The position numbers and the translations under genes were made by a program. From positions 1 to 27,184 of the forward strand of contig JAGYLR010000005.1 in the NCBI GenBank assembly GCA_018400895.1: a stretch of 27,184 bases of DNA. Direction: 5' to 3'. Numbering within the stretch: position 1 is the stretch's first letter; each line of letters opens with the position of its first letter. This stretch comes from a bacterium (GTDB lineage: Bacteria > Patescibacteriota > Minisyncoccia > Minisyncoccales > PWPS01). Shown here in pieces: positions 13,532 through 20,714 of the stretch. The notes beneath the pieces were generated by a model. That model searched no databases and had not been told where the DNA came from. It saw only the letters and a list, made by a program, of their open reading frames with translations.

Positions 13532-13915
13532 ATGAATATCAAAGCAAATGCTCCTTCTTTGGAGCCATCAAGTCAGAGACATTTCAATTCACTATTTTAT
13601 GAAAGAGTAGCCAGCCTTGAAAATTTTACTTCAGGGCGGCTTGTTCTTTCTAAACAAGTTGCAATTGATAATCTCAAAAAAAGAATATTACAGTTCATTC
13701 GTGAACATCGATATTCTTGGTTCGAAGTATCTATTCTCACTAATGAAGGTGAAGTAGACAAACCTCTTATGTCAATAAAAATAAGAAACTTTCCTAAGTT
13801 TATTGACGATGTCAAACCAAATGAATATTTGATAGCAATAGAGCCAACTTGGTCAGATTGTCAAATATATCAGCTATCTCCAACAGGATTAAGAATCAAA
13901 GAAATAATAATATGA
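13532..13915 (+). CDS. Hypothetical protein, 127 aa
   Basis: The start at 13532 (MNIKANAPSLEPSSQRHFNS) follows AAATCAAAAAC. An in-frame ATG at 13514 lies in the end of the previous gene and is less likely. The product is a mixed alpha/beta soluble protein (KQVAIDNLKKRILQFIREHR, then WFEVSILTNEGEVD). The stop overlaps the ATG of the ANL-like gene, so the two are translationally coupled and may act together. Confidence 0.6.
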   Translation: MNIKANAPSLEPSSQRHFNSLFYERVASLENFTSGRLVLSKQVAIDNLKKRILQFIREHRYSWFEVSILTNEGEVDKPLMSIKIRNFPKFIDDVKPNEYLIAIEPTWSDCQIYQLSPTGLRIKEIII

Positions 13916-15507
13916 CAACTTTACAACAAAAAATCTTAGAAACATTCTACGATAATAAGTATGCATTTGTCATAGACAATATCTCTTATGATACCCTGTT
14001 TAAAAAGACATATGCAACATATCTACTTCTTGATTCACTTGAATTTGATTCTAAAAACATTGTTTTGTTATCAGGTGAAGTGAATGAGAACTGGATGGCT
14101 ACATATTATGCATGTCTACTCAAAGGAGTAGGCTTGTTCATATATCCAAATAAAATGGATATTGCCTTGCTACCCTACTATATCAATAAATTACATGTAA
14201 ATTTGGCATTTATTGATACTCAGAAAAACAGAGACGTCAGAGAAAGAATGTACTTTAAGAAAACACCATTTTTAAAAGGCATCATCAATCTTGACAAACT
14301 CGAAGATGCATCAGTAAGAACAACTGTTGCTAATACTATTTATAGTGTTGCAAAGATTGTTGATCAATTAGATGTAATTGATACAGACCATGCAATGTCT
14401 ACTCTTGTAAATACATTGGATAAAACTAGAACATCAGGACATGTGTATACACTTACTTCTGGTGTAGCAAAATCTAGTCAAAATATTGTAATACATGACC
14501 ATGACAGCATCATGTCTGCTGTAGCAAATGTATCTAATGAATTAGAATTTGCAGATACAGATTATGTATCAGCACCTACTGATAGCATTGATAAATTTCA
14601 TGCAATTGCTGTTCTTAATCTATTTTTAAGTGGTAGTAAATTGTGTACTTCTTATTTCATGCGAGTAAGTCATCATATTTTCACAACTTCATCTTTTATG
14701 GAATGGTGGAAGTATAATGTATCTTATGTGTTTCAAACCAAGAAATATCAATTCCTTAATTCTGTAACATTTAAGTTATTCGAAAAAAGGATCAAGTATT
14801 GTATTTTGAAAAAAGCAATACATCCATCTGAAAAGATGACGATATTAAATGGTGAAATACCTAATACAATCACTGAATTACTTGCAAAAAGAAAGAATGT
14901 AGTTATCACATTTGGTGATGAAGAACACAATCATGCAATTGCATATAATCCTCTTGATGAAAAGTTTTTAACCAAACCACATTGTATTGGTTATGCTTTC
15001 CCCTCTATAGAAATTCATTCAAATTCAAATGAAACAAAGATAATATCAAGTCATTTGAGTAATGGATATTACAGAGATCTTGAAACATATAAGACTCGTC
15101 CAAGAGAAGATATGTTTATCACTAACGACGATATTTCTGTAAAGTATTTTAACAAAAAACCTGTTTTATTTTTCAATGGTAGAAGATCAAATCGTTTTGG
15201 AGGAATTCCATATGATTTATTTGAAAAAGAACTTAGAGGATATTCACATATCAAAACATGTGTATTTGCACGACATCCTCATGAAAATAAAATGGTATTG
15301 TTAATTGAACCGGATATTCACTTAGCAGAAAATAATCGTTTAGGATACATAGGTTTGACAAAAATGTTTGAAGATCTTTTGGCTACATTCAATATGACAT
15401 ATGGCAAAGAACTTGCTTCTGATGTCATGATGATTACAGATGGGCCAGATAAGATAATTGCTCGATCATTTGATGATAAACCATTATCTTGGACATATCG
15501 AATTTAA
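13912..15507 (+). CDS. Divergent ANL-superfamily adenylate-forming enzyme
   Basis: The ANL superfamily (acyl-CoA synthetases, NRPS adenylation domains, luciferase) activates carboxylates as acyl-AMP. Over 531 residues the landmarks appear in order: YTLTSGVAKSSQ (179-190) at the Thr/Ser/Gly loop; FGDEEH (334-339) at the YGxTE position; HCIGYAFPSIEI (357-368); NGYYRDLET (384-392); FITNDD (402-407) at TGD; FNGRRSNRFGGIPYDLFEKE (421-440) at the GR hinge; and DKIIARS (513-519) where the C-terminal catalytic Lys (K514) belongs. The phosphate loop has lost its second Gly and its Lys, so the activity may be reduced or the chemistry changed. The leader is ATCAAAGAAATAAT. It is coupled to the preceding gene and followed by a giant structured RNA. 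The substrate is unknown. Confidence 0.75.
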   Translation: MTTLQQKILETFYDNKYAFVIDNISYDTLFKKTYATYLLLDSLEFDSKNIVLLSGEVNENWMATYYACLLKGVGLFIYPNKMDIALLPYYINKLHVNLAFIDTQKNRDVRERMYFKKTPFLKGIINLDKLEDASVRTTVANTIYSVAKIVDQLDVIDTDHAMSTLVNTLDKTRTSGHVYTLTSGVAKSSQNIVIHDHDSIMSAVANVSNELEFADTDYVSAPTDSIDKFHAIAVLNLFLSGSKLCTSYFMRVSHHIFTTSSFMEWWKYNVSYVFQTKKYQFLNSVTFKLFEKRIKYCILKKAIHPSEKMTILNGEIPNTITELLAKRKNVVITFGDEEHNHAIAYNPLDEKFLTKPHCIGYAFPSIEIHSNSNETKIISSHLSNGYYRDLETYKTRPREDMFITNDDISVKYFNKKPVLFFNGRRSNRFGGIPYDLFEKELRGYSHIKTCVFARHPHENKMVLLIEPDIHLAENNRLGYIGLTKMFEDLLATFNMTYGKELASDVMMITDGPDKIIARSFDDKPLSWTYRI

Positions 15508-15514
15508 TTGGTTA

Positions 15515-15536
15515 TGTAGGGGCTTCGGCCCTTACA
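15515..15536 (+). terminator. UUCG-capped hairpin after the ANL gene
   Basis: TGTAGGGGC (15515-15523) and GCCCTTACA (15528-15536) are capped by C-UUCG-G, an exceptionally stable tetraloop. An outer helix ATTGGT (15507-15512) with ACCAAT (15539-15544) extends it. No U-run follows, so it is more likely the 5' cap of the RNA region or an mRNA 3' end stabiliser than an intrinsic terminator. Confidence 0.55.
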
Positions 15537-16120
15537 ACACCAATATTCGTTATTACTAGGTCTAAGCCACCTAACTGATTACGATTCGCCTATATGGAGT
15601 AGGATGAACTCATGAAGGGTAATAACGTTATTGAGGTAACATCTGAGGTCAGATGATCAGATGGTCTATGTCGTGGAAACATGCATGGAAGCGAATAGAC
15701 TAGATCAAACCTGTTGCACAATAAGATAGTGATGTACTGTCTTAACATGTCTTTTGTTAATAACATTATGAGTATCGCAAAGGGTGAGATTCCCTGGTTA
15801 AAAATCAATCCTCAATAAAGATACCGAAGAAAAATAAGGCAACTAAGAACTATTGACTAAGTAAGGTGTGACTCCTTACCGTCTCCATACGGGGAGAGAG
15901 ATTTAGAACTTGTATATAATCATAAGGTTTTATTTAATATTACTAATGAATTTATGAGGAAACTTTTGAAGTCGAAGGAGATACGTTTCCTTATACTACT
16001 ACAAGCGGGAGCTTGGGCTGAAAGCAACGTAGTGGCGTTGACTACTGACGAGAACCCAATAGTAGAAGGCTACGACTATCGTTCAAGTGTATAGTCGGTT
16101 GATAGAAACCTGGACTTAAT

Positions 16121-16186
16121 CCTTATATCCCTTGAATTTAGCAAGGAAATAAGCATCAAGACGTTTAAAGTGATGTCGATATAAGG
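16121..16186 (+). ncRNA. Three-way junction in the giant RNA
   Basis: CCTTATATC (16121-16129) pairs perfectly with GATATAAGG (16178-16186). Inside are two hairpins: CCTTG (16130-16134) with CAAGG (16142-16146), and GCATCA (16153-16158) with TGATGT (16171-16176). The result is a compact, clearly bounded three-helix domain, the best single sign that this region is selected for RNA folding. Confidence 0.7.
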
Positions 16187-17131
16187 GACAACAGTAAAAT
16201 GCTCAAAAAATCCATTATTTTGTTGTTTATAAAGTAAACTTACACCATCGTATTCAAGGGTATATCTGTCTGCAACAACAACTGTACAGATATGCTACAA
16301 AGAAGCCCTGCCGTAACCAGGGTGCCAAAAAAGTCTTGAACCTATTATATTATGAATTAGCCAGATTAATATAATACTAGTATTGGACATGTGGCTTCGT
16401 GGGCCAATCCCACCGTGCAAGTATATGTCTCTGCTTTATAATATTGTATTGGTAATGGTACTAATCATCAACACTTGAAACCAGAATATATGCCGTGATG
16501 CATCATAACTAACAAGTCTGTCTCAGTCTATTTTGCGGTACAGATCGCTCGGGGCAACCTGGGCAATCAGGTTGTCGGAAAATAGGATGATCACCCTAGA
16601 TTGTAGTAGGGGTCATGAGTCTACAAAGAATAAGTTTTATTTACATAAAAGTAATACATGTGTGAAGTTCGAAAAGAGCTCGTTAGAGTTCTCATTAGAC
16701 TCGAAGTCCACCTTGTCTTAAATTCTCCAATGTTATCTAAATTAACATAATAAGGTAAGGAGTAGATCCTGTGTGAAAAGCAGGTAAATAGCACTATTAT
16801 GTATATGTGATATTATTTATTATAACAATCGTATATCGATAAGCTTAAAATTAGCATAAATTATAACAATAATAAGACATCCCATTGAAGTCTATAACTC
16901 GGGATAAAAAAGAACAACAAGAAGCATATGTGGGGTGACGTACGGAAACCTGTCATACTAATACACCTAAGTGTACTTAACCGTTGCTGAAGGATATATA
17001 GTGATATAGTGTGAAAACTATACGGACTAAAACATTAGGGTAAACGATGAGGTTTACGGCAACAATAGTAGTTGTCATGTTCCCATAAGTACCCACCCCT
17101 TGCTTCAACATTCATTTTTAAATCTAAAGAA

Positions 17132-17551
17132 ATGATTACAAAGAAAACATATAAACTGATAAAAAAGGATGTACCTGTCATAAAAAACAGAGTTGTTCTC
17201 AAAGATCCGAAAGTGGGTGGTGTTAAATTGGTTTATGATGTCCTTGAAGAAAGATTTAAACAGTTTAGTGTATTTGGTTACAAATTACTAAATCCCTTCC
17301 CATATTACTGGGAAAGAAAAAAACAAGTCATTTTAAGACCCTTTAAGGATGTCTGGGATACAAGCCGAAACAGACTACCTAGGAATTATTGGGGTAAGCA
17401 AAGCGATCCCCTTACTTTTATGTGGATTGAAATGGAATTTGATTATGATTCTATTGAAACTACACTTCCTATCTTCAAAAATCAAATTACTGATCATAGG
17501 GTGTTAAAACACATAAAGAAAATTGAGGAGGAATTCTCAATTACCTATTAA
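17132..17551 (+). CDS. Hypothetical protein, 139 aa
   Basis: I place the start at 17132 (MITKKTYKLIKKDVPVIKNR), behind AAATCTAAAGA. The open frame upstream to 17072 overlaps the end of the RNA region. The protein is basic and aromatic-rich, with NPFPYYWERKKQVILRPFKD near the centre and an acidic helical end. It is the first protein gene after the giant RNA. I do not recognise the family. Confidence 0.6.
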   Translation: MITKKTYKLIKKDVPVIKNRVVLKDPKVGGVKLVYDVLEERFKQFSVFGYKLLNPFPYYWERKKQVILRPFKDVWDTSRNRLPRNYWGKQSDPLTFMWIEMEFDYDSIETTLPIFKNQITDHRVLKHIKKIEEEFSITY

Positions 17552-17580
17552 TTTTTATTAACAATCAAAAATCAATCAAA

Positions 17581-18057
17581 ATGAAAGAAGAAAAAAATCT
17601 CGAAATCAATGTATCATTGAATATTGAAGCAGTCCATTCTGCTGCAATGAATGCTTCTGACCTCAGGAACGTAGCATTTGAAGTACCTTGTGTGAATCCA
17701 AGAGAACTTACTATCGACAGTAAGGTCTATGGTTTCAGGATTGTACCAGTCGATGATCAAGTGAAACAACTCGGAGATGATGATGCAAGGTGCATCGCAG
17801 TACAGTCCACTGTAGTGGACTCCCTTGACAAAAATCAAAGGGAAGGATATATCACAGTCAATGGTCGCATTGATGTTCCTATGACCCATGGAAAAATGGT
17901 TCAATTGGAAGAGGTATTCCTGGCAAATGAGGAAGATGCATATGCTATTGCTGAGGTTCTTACTGAGGTAGAACTGCAGAAAGCAATGGATATCGTTGCG
18001 AAGAAACAAAAAGTAGTTGACTTCTTGAAGGAGCAACTTGACAACAAACGTTGGTAG
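17581..18057 (+). CDS. Hypothetical acidic protein, 158 aa
   Basis: A soluble acidic protein preceded by tandem AATCAAAAATCAATCAAA leaders. The N-terminal two thirds look beta-rich (EVPCVNPRELTIDSKVYGFR, GYITVNGRIDVPMTHGKMVQ) and the last 50 residues form a helix. Codon third positions are richer in G and C than in most neighbours, as at 433 and 3580. The family is not recognised. Confidence 0.65.
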   Translation: MKEEKNLEINVSLNIEAVHSAAMNASDLRNVAFEVPCVNPRELTIDSKVYGFRIVPVDDQVKQLGDDDARCIAVQSTVVDSLDKNQREGYITVNGRIDVPMTHGKMVQLEEVFLANEEDAYAIAEVLTEVELQKAMDIVAKKQKVVDFLKEQLDNKRW

Positions 18058-18061
18058 TAAC

Positions 18062-18649
18062 ATGAAAAGGATGTTATTATCTGTTGTATTTCTCTTAGGA
18101 TTCCTGTTTACATCTAGTTTTTCTAATGGTCCAGAAGAACAGACAGTATACAAATCAGGTAGAGACAGTACAACGCTTGAGGTTAAATTTCAGAACCCTC
18201 GTGTCATTATATCAGATGAACGAACTTCTGAAGCGATAACTACTTACTTCAAAGAACGAGATTCGCTATCCGTAGCAGTCTTGCAGTTCTTAGATGAAGC
18301 AAAGGACGTTATGCAACAGGACCAAGAAAGGAGGTATGAGTCCGCAATGGACTACTTAAGTCGAAGATACGACTTATCTCCTATAATAATTGAATCAAAT
18401 ATCAAACAAACGATACAACGGCACAACCGATTGAAACTATCCTATGCTATACTTACGTTTATAGTAATAGTTTCATGGTGGGCCGTAACTCGAAATTTAC
18501 TGATTGATTGGCAGGAAAGACTTATACAGTTAGGTTTGTTAACAGCATTCCTTGTGGCACTGTATATTCTCTTTTGTGCCATTCTTCGTATTTCAATACC
18601 GTTTGAGTATCAATTTCTCAATGAAATCATAAAATTATCATCAGGATGA
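18062..18649 (+). CDS. Exported or inner-membrane protein, 195 aa
   Basis: The start at 18062 gives a clean signal peptide (MKRMLLSVVFLLGFLFTSSF) followed by a polar domain. Two further hydrophobic helices lie at about residues 126-145 (LSYAILTFIVIVSWWAV) and 158-180 (GLLTAFLVALYILFCAIL). It is thus probably anchored in the inner membrane with the first domain in the periplasm. It is coupled to the next gene by an ATGA overlap. It may belong to a lysis or membrane module with the M23 peptidase 0.8 kb downstream; that is inference. Confidence 0.6.
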   Translation: MKRMLLSVVFLLGFLFTSSFSNGPEEQTVYKSGRDSTTLEVKFQNPRVIISDERTSEAITTYFKERDSLSVAVLQFLDEAKDVMQQDQERRYESAMDYLSRRYDLSPIIIESNIKQTIQRHNRLKLSYAILTFIVIVSWWAVTRNLLIDWQERLIQLGLLTAFLVALYILFCAILRISIPFEYQFLNEIIKLSSG

Positions 18650-19254
18650 TAAGACTTATAAATATAACACCTGTTGTTAAGCAACGGGTTAAGGAGATGG
18701 TACTTACTTTAATGCCTGAAGTTGGATATGTAAGAGTATCCAACTCAGGTATTATTACTTTCAAACGAAAGTGGTATTCATTAAAGAGAGTACAAACAAA
18801 CATCACAGATCTTCTCATTGGAGTATTACCCATCAAAATTGCTGAATTTACAGCAAACAAACAAGATGGATTAAACTATGTCAGACTATTTAACCAAGAT
18901 ATTTCAAATATTCTTTCTATGAGGCTTTACAACCCCATGTTCGATATTTGTGAATATGTTTGGACACAGTATAACAAGCATTGTGTAGATATGCCAGATA
19001 TAGTTATCAATACAAACAATGAATTGATCTTTCTGAAAAAACATAATTACCTTCCTTCTATTAAACCCCTCTCATCTGTTAAAGCAAAGGATCTTATCCG
19101 TACGGTGCAAGGCACCCAAAAAGACAGAATATCGAGACGAATGGTCAATGAAATTAATAGAATGAAAAACTTCCTCCCTGTTGCTATTACTCGTATATCA
19201 GTTGATTTGCAAGATATAGTATTCAAAAGGAAACTTATTTTTACTACTACTTAA
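18646..19254 (+). CDS. Hypothetical basic protein, 202 aa
   Basis: The start overlaps the stop of the membrane-protein gene (ATGA). The protein is basic and soluble, beginning MIRLINITPVVKQRVKEMVL, with no membrane segment. A hairpin, ACTAC (19246-19250) with GTAGT (19257-19261), spans its stop codon. I recognise no family. Confidence 0.6.
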   Translation: MIRLINITPVVKQRVKEMVLTLMPEVGYVRVSNSGIITFKRKWYSLKRVQTNITDLLIGVLPIKIAEFTANKQDGLNYVRLFNQDISNILSMRLYNPMFDICEYVWTQYNKHCVDMPDIVINTNNELIFLKKHNYLPSIKPLSSVKAKDLIRTVQGTQKDRISRRMVNEINRMKNFLPVAITRISVDLQDIVFKRKLIFTTT

Positions 19255-19261
19255 TTGTAGT

Positions 19262-19485
19262 TAATCAATTTAGCGACTAACATTTTTACGGTATGGCATC
19301 TGGAGCAATCCAGGTGTCTGCTCAATTTCGTCTAATACCTTCATGTGGTATTGAGCGTAAGTACACCTTAGTGGAAACTAAAGTTAGACGCAAAGCAATC
19401 AACATAATGTAACATTATATCAAAACTTTCGTATAAGGGTAAAGTTAAAGCCATAGGTAAAACTATGGCCTATGTTGAACTAAAT
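19262..19485 (+). ncRNA. Structured RNA leader with two GNRA hairpins and a pseudoknot
   Basis: This gene-free 240-base space upstream of the peptidase gene is highly ordered. A ten-pair hairpin (19295-19304 with 19309-19318) is capped by GCAA. GCTCAAT (19320-19326) with ATTGAGC (19350-19356) interleaves with CGTCTAA (19329-19335) and TTAGACG (19384-19390), forming a pseudoknot. A second hairpin, TTAGT with ACTAA (19368-19372, 19377-19381), is capped by GGAA. Further down are the inverted repeat ATAATGT-A-ACATTAT (19404-19418), AACTTT with AAAGTT (19424-19429, 19441-19446) and GCCATAG with CTATGGC (19450-19456, 19463-19469). It could be a riboswitch-like leader, a ribozyme or a discrete small RNA. 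Confidence 0.7.
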
Positions 19486-19493
19486 TTTTATAT

Positions 19494-20186
19494 ATGAAGA
19501 AAGTGCTGACTATGCTTTTTCTTCTTTTTGGTTTATATACCAGTAATGTTAGCACAGCTACCATGATGGAAATAGACCAAGCATTGATAGAATATATTAA
19601 CAAACGTAACGATCTTATCGAAGTTTTATCTATCAATACAGGAGAAACTGCAAATGAAGCATACCTACATTGGGATAGTATTCCTATACATTCCCCAATG
19701 AATATGTCAGATATATCAAGGTTATCGAGTGACTACGGTTACCGTAAACATCCTATACTTAAAGTAAGGGCCATGCACAATGGTATTGATTTAGCTGGCA
19801 GTCTAGGTGCTGATATATATAGCACTGCGGATGGTATTGTAACTAAAGTTGCTTATCACCCTTTTGGGTATGGTAACTTCGTGTTAATTAAACATGCAAA
19901 TGGTTATGAGACCAGGTATGCGCATTTAAACGAGATTAATGTAAGAGAAGGAGATAAAGTGAAGAGAGGAGATCAAATTGGTTTTCTAGGAACAACCGGT
20001 CTAAGTACTGGACCACATCTACATTATGAAGTTATAAAAAATGATAATCCTATAGACCCTTTATTCTTTAGCTACAAAGTAAAAGAAGAAAGGAGCTTTA
20101 AGGAATATCAAAACGTTTTGATTGCTTTGGAACAAACAAGAAGGCTTGGTATGTATCACCATAGAAATGTGACAGGCCATTTCTAA
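19494..20186 (+). CDS. Secreted M23-family peptidase (endolysin-like)
   Basis: M23 enzymes are zinc endopeptidases that cut peptidoglycan cross-links. The 230-residue protein has a signal peptide (residues 1-22, MKKVLTMLFLLFGLYTSNVS). The LytM-type core spans about 78-192: H95 and D99 in HNGIDLA, H144 in RYAHLNE and H175/H177 in GPHLHYE, the expected zinc and catalytic set. The core region YGYRKHPILK is also typical. The signal peptide implies export to the periplasm, so it may act as a lysis enzyme or remodel the wall during entry or exit. The gene follows the structured leader at 19262-19485, which may regulate it, and does not use the AAATCAAA leader. Confidence 0.9.
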   Translation: MKKVLTMLFLLFGLYTSNVSTATMMEIDQALIEYINKRNDLIEVLSINTGETANEAYLHWDSIPIHSPMNMSDISRLSSDYGYRKHPILKVRAMHNGIDLAGSLGADIYSTADGIVTKVAYHPFGYGNFVLIKHANGYETRYAHLNEINVREGDKVKRGDQIGFLGTTGLSTGPHLHYEVIKNDNPIDPLFFSYKVKEERSFKEYQNVLIALEQTRRLGMYHHRNVTGHF

Positions 20187-20205
20187 ATATTCCAAATCAA
20201 ATAAA

Positions 20206-20667
20206 ATGACAAAGAGAAAGCTACAGCTTAGAGCTGTGCTTCAACTAAGAAATGATCTTGAAGAACTCATTGAGCAAACTGAAAAGAGTATCGTTGGCTA
20301 TAACAGCACTGATATTAAAATCGATGTGTTATTAGAGAAACTTGATAAATATCAAGAACAATTAATAATTGTGAAAGAAGTTATTCAGACTGCTAACAAG
20401 AGTAAACACTCTGACAGAAAGACTAATAACTATTATATTTACAAGTTGTCTAATCTCCAACGGCGTAAGAAATTCTATCATACTTTGTACCAGGCAGCTG
20501 GTAAAAAGGAAGAGACATACCAATTGTCTCAGGAGGATATTCTTACTAGGAGAAGATCAATAGAAACGGAAATCACCGCTTTACAAACAAAGTTATCTAA
20601 TTTTAACATAACCAAAACCGTTTCCATAGAAATAGACGAAAGTCTAAATCTGAACATTATTGTATAA
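20206..20667 (+). CDS. Coiled-coil hypothetical protein, 153 aa
   Basis: A basic protein with strong coiled-coil character over about residues 5-65 (LRNDLEELIEQTEKSIVGYN, VLLEKLDKYQEQLIIVKEVI) and 100-135. It starts behind AAATCAAATAAA and is closed by a strong terminator. It could pair with itself or with the peptidase encoded just upstream. No family is recognised. Confidence 0.65.
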   Translation: MTKRKLQLRAVLQLRNDLEELIEQTEKSIVGYNSTDIKIDVLLEKLDKYQEQLIIVKEVIQTANKSKHSDRKTNNYYIYKLSNLQRRKKFYHTLYQAAGKKEETYQLSQEDILTRRRSIETEITALQTKLSNFNITKTVSIEIDESLNLNIIV

Positions 20668-20670
20668 CAA

Positions 20671-20702
20671 AGACGGGGAGGACTTAGTTCTCCCCTCTTT
20701 TA
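20671..20702 (+). terminator. Intrinsic terminator
   Basis: GGGGAG (20675-20680) pairs with CTCCCC (20690-20695) around a nine-base loop, followed by TCTTTT. It ends the operon that includes the peptidase and separates it from the ribonucleotide reductase. Confidence 0.85.
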
Positions 20703-20714
20703 TCCTTAATATAT

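Larger units (their letters stand above)
15508..17080 (+). ncRNA. Giant ornate noncoding RNA region, about 1.57 kb
   Basis: No credible gene lies between 15508 and 17131, yet helices run through the whole stretch. Perfect examples: 15861-15866 with 15874-15879; 15957-15963 with 15985-15991; 16073-16079 with 16091-16097; 16262-16269 with 16286-16293; 16343-16351 with 16368-16376; 16528-16534 with 16579-16585, enclosing 16553-16561 with 16568-16576; 17005-17010 with 17017-17022; and 17040-17045 with 17052-17057. AT-rich joins near 15901-15955 and 16801-16880 could separate two RNAs. Size, density of helices and phage setting recall the GOLLD and ROOL classes of large phage RNAs. I cannot match it to either. 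Its ends are not defined. Confidence 0.75.

Noticed and set aside
16045..16052. Hammerhead ribozyme-like CTGACGAG
   Set aside because: No CGAAA partner or three-helix core follows, and the bases are part of a simple local hairpin.
16073..16097. Group I intron-like R and S elements (CGACTAT and AAGTGTATAGTCG)
   Set aside because: They resemble the P7 strands, but only 11 bases separate them, too few for P3 and P8. The flanking genes are both complete, so there is no interrupted exon.
16533..16721. Open frame of 62 codons in the giant RNA region
   Set aside because: It lies across several perfect hairpins, has no A-rich leader and its composition follows the RNA structure.
16998..17028. Group II intron domain V-like hairpin with GUGAAA loop
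   Set aside because: The catalytic AGC triad is missing and there is no 5' GUGYG boundary or maturase.
19384..19396. GACGCAAAGC, a segment also found in c-di-GMP-I riboswitches
   Set aside because: The other conserved parts of that aptamer are absent and the segment is one strand of the pseudoknot here.
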